From Bacteroides sp. (GTDB lineage: Bacteria; Bacteroidota; Bacteroidia; Bacteroidales; SM23-62), in contig JAUVKJ010000024.1 in NCBI GenBank assembly GCA_030592145.1, positions 1 to 11,518 of the forward strand: DNA of 11,518 bases. The letters run 5' to 3'. Numbering within the stretch: position 1 is the stretch's first letter; every line of letters begins with the position of its first letter. Below are positions 1-6,937 of the stretch, in pieces. The notes below the pieces were generated by a model, which made no database searches, was not told where the DNA came from, and saw only the letters and a program-made list of their open reading frames with translations. Made by a program: the position numbers and the translations under genes.

Positions 1-451
1 TGCAGAATACATCATCAACGAGAACCTGAATGATGAGCTGTAATTCCGGAACCTTCTTTACAGGAAGGTATTTGAGGAAGTAAACAACCTGCTCCGGACA
101 GGGGAGGTCATTGAAGTAAAACATTTTGTTCATCATGACGACCAGAATGTCAGCCAGCTCGCAGTAGACCTGCTGAGCTCGCCCTACAGCCTGAGCAAGG
201 TTCACCAAAGAAAGGGTGCATCGGTGGAAACCGAAGACATGCTGCTGAAAAAGAATGTGCCCAAGGCCCTGATCGAATACAAGCGTAAAATCCTGGAGAT
301 TGCACAACGCGAGAAAGAAGAACAGATCCGGGGAGTCCAGGACAGGGATAAGGATATTGAGGCAGTTAGCCCGCTGATGCAACAATACATAACCATAACC
401 TCCCTGATAAATACCATATCCAAAGAAAGGGGATGGGTAGTACTGAAATGA
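1..451 (+). CDS. dnaG: DNA primase DnaG, 3' end only, interrupted by an in-frame TAA
   Basis: Partial at the left edge; the reading frame starts at base 2. The translated segment matches my memory of the C-terminal helicase-binding domain of Bacteroidota DnaG, the part that docks on DnaB at the replication fork. Visible landmarks are AEYIINENLNDEL, then FRNLLYRKVFEEV, a conserved SQLAVDLLSSPYSLSK block, a charged helix rich in K, E and R, and the C-terminal end GWVVLK before the TGA at 449-451. The catalytic zinc-finger and TOPRIM parts would lie left of the window. Codon 41-43 is TAA, and homology-like sequence continues in the same frame on both sides, so the gene is either truncated by a point mutation or carries a sequence error. 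The possible GTG restart at 224 would give only a 75-residue fragment. It converges on the comF-family gene with 51 bases between and no clear terminator. Family identification is from recognition, not from a search. Confidence 0.72.
41..43 (+). other. In-frame stop codon (TAA) inside the dnaG C-terminal region
   Basis: The codons on either side (GAG CTG, then TTC CGG AAC) keep the frame of the primase C-terminal domain. From memory, related primases have a charged residue (Glu or Lys) here, and one base change from GAA, AAA or CAA would give TAA. TAA ends several other genes in this window, so reassignment of the codon is unlikely. Confidence 0.7.
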
Positions 452-502
452 CATAGAGACCAACCCCAGGCAGCGGTGATGGGTCCTGCTGATCGCGTGA
501 TA

Positions 503-1195
503 TTAAAATGATTTCAGAGCCACTGCAAGGGTGGCAATACTGACCCTTGTACCATCGATGCCCAGTATCGCAGTTGCACATGCTTCCAGGGTTGAGCCGG
601 TGGTTACCACATCATCTGCCAGGAGAATATGCCTTTCGCATAGCTTTTCCGGATGCTTAATCCGGAAGATCCCATCTACGTTTTCCCAGCGGCTATAGCG
701 TGACTTACGTGTTTGTGTTGTCGATCTCACGGGTTTTTCCAGCAGGTCTGACTGAAACGGGATGCCAAGGCTTCCGGCAAGTCCCTCGGAGATCGGGTCA
801 CACTGGTTATAACCTCTTCTGAGCTGTTTTATTCTGTGAAGGGGAACAGGAAGAATTATGTCGGCTCTGGCAAAACCGGAACCCTGCAATTCAATCCCCA
901 TCAGCCTGCCAAGCTCTCTTCCTATGTCCTTGCGGTCTTTGTATTTCAGGTCATGAATAAGGGACTGGAAGCGGCTCCCTTTCTGGTATCGGAAATACGA
1001 GCTGGCATTCTCAATCCGGATCCTGCCCCAGAACAAACGGGCAACAGGGTTGTCCGTATAGGAGTCGAAACGGGTGCGCGGCAGATCGTACTGGCATTTC
1101 AGGCAAATCACCTTTTCATTCCTGAACAGGGGAGTTCCGCATGTTGCACACAGATCCGGCAGCAGCAGGTTAAAAAAATCATGCACCAGGCCCAT
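503..1195 (-). CDS. ComF family protein (phosphoribosyltransferase-like)
   Basis: A 230-residue protein of normal ComF-family length. The N-terminus carries a four-cysteine zinc-ribbon pattern, C16-x2-C19 and C31-x2-C34. The middle has the family blocks LPVPLH (115-120) and RRGYNQ (126-131), followed by a TQTRKSR stretch (160-166). The C-terminal type I phosphoribosyltransferase fold has the PRPP-binding loop LLADDVVTTGST at 191-202. ComF proteins are cytoplasmic; in Gram-positive bacteria and Haemophilus they are linked to DNA uptake, but their role in most Bacteroidota is not established, so competence is only a possibility. The start is ATG at 1195 and the stop TAA at 503-505. It converges on dnaG, and its promoter lies in the divergent region it shares with the rhodanese gene. 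Nothing looks truncated. Confidence 0.93.
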   Translation of the reverse strand: MGLVHDFFNLLLPDLCATCGTPLFRNEKVICLKCQYDLPRTRFDSYTDNPVARLFWGRIRIENASSYFRYQKGSRFQSLIHDLKYKDRKDIGRELGRLMGIELQGSGFARADIILPVPLHRIKQLRRGYNQCDPISEGLAGSLGIPFQSDLLEKPVRSTTQTRKSRYSRWENVDGIFRIKHPEKLCERHILLADDVVTTGSTLEACATAILGIDGTRVSIATLAVALKSF

Positions 1196-1230
1196 GGACG
1201 GAATTTTTCATCATAAAATGGTTTAATTTC

Positions 1231-1280
1231 CCGGGGTTTGTCGCTTTCGCCAAAGCTACAGCGCTGAAGCGCTCCGGGGT
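1231..1280. repeat. Intergenic double-hairpin element flanked by 7-base direct repeats
   Basis: CCGGGGT occurs at 1231-1237 and again at 1274-1280. Between them are two adjacent inverted repeats: GCTTT-CGCC-AAAGC (1243-1256) and AGCGCT-GA-AGCGCT (1260-1273). The compact layout resembles a REP-like intergenic element or an operator region. The comF-side -7 motif lies inside it. Whether it recurs in the genome cannot be seen from this window. Confidence 0.45.
1251..1258 (-). promoter_or_regulatory. Bacteroidota -7 element for the comF-family gene
   Basis: The minus strand reads TAGCTTTG, an exact match to TAnnTTTG, 55 bases before the ATG at 1195. No good TTG -33 element sits about 19 bases upstream; the AGCGCT inverted repeat occupies that spacer, which suggests regulated or weak initiation. 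Confidence 0.4.
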
Positions 1281-1331
1281 GAATACCTTATATTAATGAT
1301 GCCCTGAATGATTTATCTGCCTGAAAACTGT

Positions 1332-1339
1332 TAATTTTA
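1332..1339 (+). promoter_or_regulatory. Possible -7 element for the rhodanese gene (imperfect)
   Basis: TAATTTTA matches five of the six fixed positions of TAnnTTTG, 22 bases before the GTG at 1362. No -33 TTG is evident. It is the best candidate in this stretch, but weak. Confidence 0.22.
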
Positions 1340-1361
1340 GTAAAAAAATAATCATCCAGGC

Positions 1362-1757
1362 GTGTTTCATAAACCGGTATATGTCCTTTTATTGTTGAGT
1401 GTATTCCAAATCCATGCACAGGATAGTGCTATGGATTTTTACATAGGGATCCATTCCTGTGAATATCCCCTGATTATCGACACCCGAACGTATAAAGAAT
1501 TCCGCCAGGAAAGAATACCGGGAGCAATCCTTGCTGAAAACCGTTCCGTTCTGGAAAGCATTTCGGACAGCCTGGACCTGGATCAGCACATATTTGTTTA
1601 TTGTGATGATGGTGACAGGAGCCTGGTTGCATGCCGGATACTTTCCAGAAAAGGATTCCGAAATGTATACAACCTCAGCGGAGGGTTAATAGAGTGGAAA
1701 TTATCGTCTTATGATATAGACCTTAAAAAGATCCGGAGGAGACGGAAGCGGGGTTAA
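1362..1757 (+). CDS. Secreted/periplasmic rhodanese-like domain protein
   Basis: A 131-residue single-domain rhodanese-like protein. Residues 1-20 form a signal peptide (short basic start, hydrophobic VLLLLSVF core, likely cut after HAQ), so it should act in the periplasm. The family marks are the DTR of the CH2A-like block (40-42), RIPGA (51-55), and the active-site loop C81-DDGDR-S87, with C81 positioned to carry a persulfide. NLSGGLIEWK (103-112) is the usual closing motif. The C-terminus ends in a very basic tail, KKIRRRRKRG. Rhodaneses transfer sulfane sulfur between thiols; the substrate cannot be inferred. The start is GTG at 1362, chosen because it includes the complete signal peptide and no in-frame ATG lies ahead of it. 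The gene stands alone and converges on the LapA-type gene with 6 bases between stop codons. Confidence 0.88.
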   Translation: MFHKPVYVLLLLSVFQIHAQDSAMDFYIGIHSCEYPLIIDTRTYKEFRQERIPGAILAENRSVLESISDSLDLDQHIFVYCDDGDRSLVACRILSRKGFRNVYNLSGGLIEWKLSSYDIDLKKIRRRRKRG

Positions 1758-1763
1758 TACTTT

Positions 1764-2063
1764 TCATTTATTGACATCCTCGAATTCAGGGTCTTTTCCT
1801 GCCCTTTTTTCTTCCACGGACACTTGTTCTTCAGGCTCTTCGGAAGGTTTCGGGTCTTCTGTTTTCGATTTCTTCGACCACCCGGGCAATGAAAACAGGA
1901 TGCCTGCAAGCGCACCCGTCGCAAATGTCAGGATAAGGATCAGTACCATGGAAGTCCGGATGCTCCAGAACCAGAGCTTGAGATCGACTTCCACACTGTT
2001 CTGAAGTGCAAAGACGGCCACCAGTACCATAAAGGCCAGCAAGAGTATTAGTTTTTTCTGCAT
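1764..2063 (-). CDS. LapA family (DUF1049) two-helix inner-membrane protein
   Basis: A 99-residue protein with two transmembrane helices, about residues 5-20 and 38-59. They are joined by the DUF1049 signature FALQNSVEVDLKLWFW (18-33), which matches the family pattern of F-A-x-Q-N followed by a short beta-like stretch and an aromatic pair. A GALAG helix-packing motif (50-54) lies in the second helix. The remaining 40 residues are a charged, mostly acidic cytoplasmic tail rich in E, K and P. In Escherichia coli, LapA with LapB controls LPS assembly through LpxC turnover; in Bacteroidota the role of lone LapA-type proteins is unknown. I chose ATG 2063 because upstream sequence in the same frame has no family character and is cysteine- and arginine-rich. 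No lapB-like neighbour is present. Confidence 0.82.
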   Translation of the reverse strand: MQKKLILLLAFMVLVAVFALQNSVEVDLKLWFWSIRTSMVLILILTFATGALAGILFSLPGWSKKSKTEDPKPSEEPEEQVSVEEKRAGKDPEFEDVNK

Positions 2064-2116
2064 ACAGTAAAGTTGACATCCTCCATTCCATGAATGAAAT
2101 GGATTTCTTAATACAA

Positions 2117-2219
2117 GGTCAGTATTCCTTCGCAGTTTCCTGCTGCCGACCGCTAATGCGATTCGCTTGACAGACCATCCCCGCCTGCACGGCGGTTTAA
2201 GCAATGGTTTTATGCTTAA
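2117..2219 (-). other. Structured leader upstream of the LapA-type gene
   Basis: Between the predicted -7 element (2222-2229) and the ATG at 2063, the transcribed strand can form several hairpins. Arms 2197-2203 and 2213-2219 form a 7-bp stem. Arms 2181-2185 and 2191-2195 form a 5-bp GC stem with a 5-base loop. Arms 2132-2135 and 2140-2143 form a 4-bp stem closed by a GAAA tetraloop, and GGTC/GACC (2148-2151 with 2117-2120) can enclose that last one. This is more pairing than expected for a plain spacer. I recognise no known riboswitch class. Confidence 0.35.
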
Positions 2220-2221
2220 CA

Positions 2222-2229
2222 CAAATATA
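2222..2229 (-). promoter_or_regulatory. Bacteroidota -7 element for the LapA-type gene
   Basis: The minus strand reads TATATTTG, an exact match to TAnnTTTG. A partial -33 (GTG instead of TTG) sits 19 bases further upstream. It overlaps the inverted repeat ACAAAT/ATTTGT (2221-2226 and 2234-2239). If used, it gives a leader of roughly 150 bases. Confidence 0.45.
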
Positions 2230-2285
2230 AGAAATTTGTCCTTATATCCACTCCCTAAAGCGAAGTGATTTTACGGACATTCGGA

Positions 2286-2318
2286 TAAAAAACTTTTACC
2301 TCCCGGAAGCCCGGGAGG
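2286..2318 (-). terminator. Rho-independent terminator of the efflux operon
   Basis: Read on the minus strand, a perfect 8-bp GC-rich stem, CCTCCCGG/CCGGGAGG (arms 2311-2318 and 2299-2306), closes on a GCTT tetraloop. It is followed by TAAAAGTTTTTT. It lies 10 bases after the RND stop codon and separates the pump operon from the LapA-type gene on the same strand. Confidence 0.85.
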
Positions 2319-2328
2319 AAGGTTTGTG

Positions 2329-5300
2329 TTATTCAATTGCAACAGCCTGGCCGTTATTGTTCTTTCTTAGTTGAACCAGCCTAATAAATTTTTTCTGCAT
2401 CAGGGTGGTAAGCCTGTACATTACGGGAACGATGATCAGGGTCAGGAATGTTGAAAAAGTAAGGCCGAAGATCACTGTCCAGGCCATGGGTCCCCAGAAA
2501 AGAACCTGCGGTCCGCCGAAATAAATATTAGGCTCAAAACTTAAGAACAGTCCCCTGAAATCAATGTTCATTCCCACAGCAAGGGGTAAAAGTCCCAGTA
2601 TTGTTGTGATCGCTGTCAGGAGTACGGGACGAAGCCTGGTTTTACCACCCTGGACAATACATTCCGTGGCCAGTTCTATGGGCAGGTAGGCACCTTCTTC
2701 CATGCCCAGTTCTTTCCTCTTGCGGGCTTTCAGTAATTCAACATAGTCAACCAGAACAATGGCGTTATTCACGACAATTCCGGCCAGGGATATGATACCG
2801 ATCCCGGTCATGACTATGACGAAATCCATCCTGAAGGTTGATATACCCACGAATACCCCGATAGTGCTGAAAATGATACTTGCCAGGATGATCGCCGGAC
2901 GTACAACGGAATTAAACTGGGTAACCAGGATCAGGAGGATAAGGGCCAGGGCGATCAGCATGGCACGCCCGAGGAAAGCCATTGATTCCTGCTGCTCCTG
3001 CTGCTCTCCCGTGAAGGCAAAGGAATATCCCTCGGGAAGATCAAAATCATTCAGCCTTCCGGCGATCTGTGCATTGACCTCCGTGCCGTTGTATCCTTCG
3101 ATCACGTTTGAAAACACGGTGATCACCCGGTCCATATCCTTCCTGCGGACGGATCCGTAGGTGCTGCTGTAGGTAAAATCCGCAACGGAAGAGATGGGCA
3201 CACCGATATCCTTGCCGTCTTCATTGAAAATGATCTTCTGGTTCATCAGGGCCGGAACATTATAGCGGTATTTTTCCTGGAGCCTCAATTGGATCGGGTA
3301 TTCATCTTCACCCACCTTGAAGTCAGATATCTCTTTTCCGAACAGAGAGGTACGCAATGTGCTTGCAATTTGCACCGTTGACAACCCGTACCGGCGGGCT
3401 TTCTCACGGTCTATGGTGACAAGAATTTCGGGTTTTCCAACGGTAAGATTACTTTTTAATCCTTCGATACCCTCTATTTTTGCCATTTCAACATAGGTCA
3501 TCATGGAGTCTGCCAGGAGCATCAGTTCCCCGAATTCCTGTCCCCTGATCTCAATGTTAATGGCCTTACCGGCAGGCGGGCCCATATGGTCTTTTTCAAT
3601 CGAAAGCTGCACACCGGGGTACTTGCCGATCAGATCTCCGGAGATCTCACGCATAATTGCCCTTGTATCCGCCCCATTCCGGAATTCATAGTCCACAAAT
3701 GTTATGGTTGAAAGGGCCTTATGCGGGGTATCGCCAACGCTCAGGTTGCTGAGGTCCTCATCCCCCCCCTTTCCTACGGTCGTCAGCACAGATTTAACGA
3801 TATCTTTATAAGGTTCGATCAGCCTGAAGACATCCTCTTCCAGCTGTTTACGCATGAAGCGTTCGGTTTCGGTAATATCCGTTCCGATGGGGAATTCGGC
3901 AACTATGTTAATATAGTTGGGTGCGTTCACCGGAAAGAAATTTATTTGTGGCTGGCGAACTCCGAACAGCACCAGGGTAAAGAAAAGCAATGCTATGGTT
4001 CCCAGGAAAAACCAGAGGGGATTTCTCCGGCGAAGGGCATATTTCAAGGATTTTAAATAGATCTTTTCAAGCCAGGGTAAGAAAACACTCTGGAACCATA
4101 ATTCGGCCTTGTAAAAAAAAGCCAGGTTCAGGATCCCTATGATGGCAAAGAGAGCCAGCAGATTGGCCAGGATAGTCCAGGATAAAATATAAAAGATCAC
4201 GGCAATCCCCAGCATTATAAAAGATATGCGATAACCCTTTTTCTTATTGGGCTTGCTGTCGTAAGAGGTTCCGCCCACCCGTATAAAAGTGGCTGAAAAC
4301 ACGGGAATGATCACCAGGGCCACAAAAAGGGATGAGGTAAGTACGATGATCAGTGTAATGGGCAGGGCTTTCATAAATTCACCGGTTATCCCGCCCCAGA
4401 ATGCAAGGGGAACAAAAGCTGCCAGGGTGGTTGCCGTGGAAGCGATAATGGGTCCCGCGATCTCCCCCACGGCCTGTCGGGCCGCTTCGAAGGGTTTATA
4501 TCCCCTGGAGACAAAGCGGTAAATATTTTCCACCACCACAATAGCATTATCCACAAGCATACCGAGTGCCAGGATAAGGGAAAAAAGAACGATCATGCTG
4601 ATCTTGTGACCCAGAATGTTGAGGACTATAAAGGATGTAAACATGGACATCGGGATGGCTAATCCGACAAAAAGAGCATTCCGGGTACCCAGGAAATAAA
4701 ACAAAACAAGCACCACGAATATCACCCCCATGATCATGCTGTTCTCAAGGTTGTGCAACTGAATACGAACCATGTCAGACTGGTCATTGGTAAGGGACAG
4801 GTTCAGATCTGCCGGGATCCTTCCCGATAGCCTGGCCCGGTCAAGGGTCTCAAAGATCTTATCCGTCGCTGAGAGCAAATTCTCACCCCCTTTCTTAATG
4901 ACCTGAACCGATACCACGGGTTGCCTGTCGAGCCTGGCATAGGAGTCCGGATCTGCATAACCGTCTATTACATCGGCAATGTCTTTCAGGTGGACAGTTT
5001 TTCCCTCTTCCCTTTTCACGATGATATCACCAATCTCTTTCACGGTTTTGAATTCACCGATGGTACGGATAGATCTGCGTGAAGAGCCCAGCTTTATCTC
5101 CCCTCCCGAGATGGATACATTTTCGGCCATCACGGCCATTTCGATATCATAGAAGGTGAGGTCAGCGATTTCCATTTTATGAAGGTCAACATCGATGCGG
5201 ATCTCTTTTTCATTCAGTCCCTGCAGCTCCACCTTTGAAATCTCGGAAATGCTTTCGATTTCATCCTCCAGGTATTCGGCGTATTCCCTTAGTTCCTCCA

Positions 5301-5781
5301 GGCTGAAATCCCCTGAAAGGTTAATGTTTATGATGGGAAATTCAGAAAGGTCAATGTCCATCACAAGAGGATCGTACAGAAGGTCATTGGGCAATTCACT
5401 CATGGATTTGTCCACCGCGTCCTTCACATCTGTAAGTGCATCCTGGATGTCCGTTCCGGTATTGAACTCCACAAAAATCATCGAGGCATCCTGGGCGGAT
5501 GTAGAGGAAAGTTCACTGATCCCGTTGATCCCTTCAATTTCTTTTTCAATGGGACGGGTAATCAGGTTTTCAATATCGATGGGTGCATTTCCCGGGTAAG
5601 TGGTCTGGATCAGGATGGTCGGGATCACGATGTCAGGGAAAAGTTCTTTAGGAAGGCCTTTGTATGAGATCCCTCCGAAGAGTACTATGACAAAGGTAAG
5701 CAGGAAAACTGTATTCCTGTTCTTCAGGGACAGGGTAGTAAGTTTGAAATCCCTTACGACGGTATCTTTTATTTTCTTCAT
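2329..5781 (-). CDS. RND-family efflux pump permease (AcrB/HAE-like)
   Basis: A 1150-residue inner-membrane pump that should export substrates using the proton gradient. The layout is that of a duplicated RND: TM1 near 24-40, a large periplasmic porter region (about 45-335), TM2-6 (345-500), TM7 near 590-606, a second porter region (about 610-930), and TM8-12 (937-1122). The TM4 motif reads GMLVDNAIVVVEN (407-419), so the AcrB Asp pair is Asp411-Asn412. TM10 has VVNNAIVLVDY (1003-1013), with Asn1005 where AcrB has its relay Lys. R1049 and T1056 of TM11 are kept. A roughly 38-residue hydrophobic stretch (519-556) follows TM6, and 1071-1096 is an insertion before TM12; both are absent from AcrB. 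The protein is too unlike CzcA in TM4 for me to call it a metal pump, and its substrate is unknown. A G8 run on the coding strand encodes K671-G-G-D674. It is the last gene of the operon, 7 bases after the adaptor gene. Confidence 0.95.
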   Translation of the reverse strand: MKKIKDTVVRDFKLTTLSLKNRNTVFLLTFVIVLFGGISYKGLPKELFPDIVIPTILIQTTYPGNAPIDIENLITRPIEKEIEGINGISELSSTSAQDASMIFVEFNTGTDIQDALTDVKDAVDKSMSELPNDLLYDPLVMDIDLSEFPIININLSGDFSLEELREYAEYLEDEIESISEISKVELQGLNEKEIRIDVDLHKMEIADLTFYDIEMAVMAENVSISGGEIKLGSSRRSIRTIGEFKTVKEIGDIIVKREEGKTVHLKDIADVIDGYADPDSYARLDRQPVVSVQVIKKGGENLLSATDKIFETLDRARLSGRIPADLNLSLTNDQSDMVRIQLHNLENSMIMGVIFVVLVLFYFLGTRNALFVGLAIPMSMFTSFIVLNILGHKISMIVLFSLILALGMLVDNAIVVVENIYRFVSRGYKPFEAARQAVGEIAGPIIASTATTLAAFVPLAFWGGITGEFMKALPITLIIVLTSSLFVALVIIPVFSATFIRVGGTSYDSKPNKKKGYRISFIMLGIAVIFYILSWTILANLLALFAIIGILNLAFFYKAELWFQSVFLPWLEKIYLKSLKYALRRRNPLWFFLGTIALLFFTLVLFGVRQPQINFFPVNAPNYINIVAEFPIGTDITETERFMRKQLEEDVFRLIEPYKDIVKSVLTTVGKGGDEDLSNLSVGDTPHKALSTITFVDYEFRNGADTRAIMREISGDLIGKYPGVQLSIEKDHMGPPAGKAINIEIRGQEFGELMLLADSMMTYVEMAKIEGIEGLKSNLTVGKPEILVTIDREKARRYGLSTVQIASTLRTSLFGKEISDFKVGEDEYPIQLRLQEKYRYNVPALMNQKIIFNEDGKDIGVPISSVADFTYSSTYGSVRRKDMDRVITVFSNVIEGYNGTEVNAQIAGRLNDFDLPEGYSFAFTGEQQEQQESMAFLGRAMLIALALILLILVTQFNSVVRPAIILASIIFSTIGVFVGISTFRMDFVIVMTGIGIISLAGIVVNNAIVLVDYVELLKARKRKELGMEEGAYLPIELATECIVQGGKTRLRPVLLTAITTILGLLPLAVGMNIDFRGLFLSFEPNIYFGGPQVLFWGPMAWTVIFGLTFSTFLTLIIVPVMYRLTTLMQKKFIRLVQLRKNNNGQAVAIE

Positions 5782-5788
5782 AGCTTAC

Positions 5789-6937
5789 TTATCTCATGCT
5801 AAGGTCAACACCGTCTGAAACCTGGGCAAATCCTTTAACGATTACTTTCTCACCTTCTGAGATCCCATCCAGGATCATGGTCTGGTCCTCGTATGAAAGG
5901 CCTGTTTTAATGTAACGTTTCCTGGCTTTCAACTCTTCAGTGTCTGCAATGTATATGTAATTGCCCTTTATGTCCTGTTTGATGACTACCGAGGATACAA
6001 TGAATGCGGATGAAGAACTGAAATCATTTACACGGATGATGGAATACATATTTGGTTTCAGTAATTTATTGCGGTTATTGATCTTTACCTCGATGCGGAA
6101 GGTCCGGCTTGCATTATCGATCACATTGCCTACCCTGAAAATGGGCGCCCTGACACTCAGTCCCCCTGCATCCGGGAAATTAACAACCACCATGTCACCT
6201 TTTTTAACGCGGGTCATGTACCGCTCCGAAATATTGCCATAGAGTTTAAGGTTCCCAAGGCTTATCATCTGGATGAGCTGCATCCCGGGGATGGCAAGCT
6301 CACCTTCTTTCATCATAAGGGTTTCCACTACCCCGTCGAAAGGTGCCCGTATCCTTGCCATATCCAGCTGGGCTTCCAGTGTGGCCAGCCTGGCCTCGGT
6401 CTGTTCCTTTGCATTTCTGGCCTCCAGGTACTGCATTTCAGAGCCGATGTTTTGCTCCCACAGTTCTTTCTGTTTATTATAGACCTTAACTGCCAGTTCC
6501 AGCCCGGTCCTGATCTCTTTGATACTACTTTCGATGATGCTTGTATTCAGTATTACAAGCAACTTTCCTTTTTTAACAGCCTCTCCCTCCTTTACATGTA
6601 CCGTCTTGATCTGCCCGTTCATCTCAGGGGATATGAAAGCATTCTCTTCTGCTTCAAGCTTGCCTGAAATTTCAATGAAATGCTGAAAGGATTCAGGCTG
6701 CATGGTTTTCACGGATACAGGCACCAGGAACTTAATTTCCGAAGAAGAATCCTGACGGATAGTTTCCTCAAGCAATGCGATCTCCTCATTTAACTTTTTA
6801 ACCTGGTCCATTTTCTTACTGATCTGCTGTTCGATCATTTGGGGACTGTTCCTATTGCAGGCGCCTGACAGAACAACCATGCTTAATAGTATCAATACTT
6901 TCTTTGTCATTTTATATGGTATTTTGGATTTATTCAT
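5789..6937 (-). CDS. Efflux RND periplasmic adaptor (membrane fusion lipoprotein)
   Basis: A 382-residue HlyD/AcrA-type adaptor that should bridge the RND permease and the outer-membrane channel. The N-terminus is a lipoprotein signal with the relaxed box LSGAC and lipidation expected at Cys27. A short coiled coil (34-63) precedes the core. Two halves of the lipoyl domain lie near 98-131 (with HVKEGEAVKKG) and 196-227 (IRAPFDGVV followed by EGELA). Between them is an alpha-helical hairpin (134-195), which normally docks on the TolC tip. Beta-barrel and membrane-proximal domains fill 228-375. The start ATG 6937 overlaps the stop of the upstream gene as TAATG, suggesting translational coupling. 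ATG at 6910 (residue 10) would give a shorter, more typical lipoprotein signal and is a real alternative. Confidence 0.94.
   Translation of the reverse strand: MNKSKIPYKMTKKVLILLSMVVLSGACNRNSPQMIEQQISKKMDQVKKLNEEIALLEETIRQDSSSEIKFLVPVSVKTMQPESFQHFIEISGKLEAEENAFISPEMNGQIKTVHVKEGEAVKKGKLLVILNTSIIESSIKEIRTGLELAVKVYNKQKELWEQNIGSEMQYLEARNAKEQTEARLATLEAQLDMARIRAPFDGVVETLMMKEGELAIPGMQLIQMISLGNLKLYGNISERYMTRVKKGDMVVVNFPDAGGLSVRAPIFRVGNVIDNASRTFRIEVKINNRNKLLKPNMYSIIRVNDFSSSSAFIVSSVVIKQDIKGNYIYIADTEELKARKRYIKTGLSYEDQTMILDGISEGEKVIVKGFAQVSDGVDLSMR

Noticed and set aside
41..43. Reassignment of TAA as a sense codon
   Set aside because: TAA ends the comF-family, rhodanese, RND, adaptor, TolC and TetR genes at natural protein ends in the same window.
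224..451. Independent 75-residue gene starting with GTG at 224
   Set aside because: The sequence is simply the tail of the primase C-terminal domain, and matching primase sequence continues upstream of 224 in the same frame.
1764..2222. A 152-residue version of the LapA-type protein starting at 2222
   Set aside because: The extra 53 residues show no family similarity, have a Cys/Arg-rich composition, and would begin on top of the predicted -7 promoter element. ATG 2063 gives a normal DUF1049 N-terminus.
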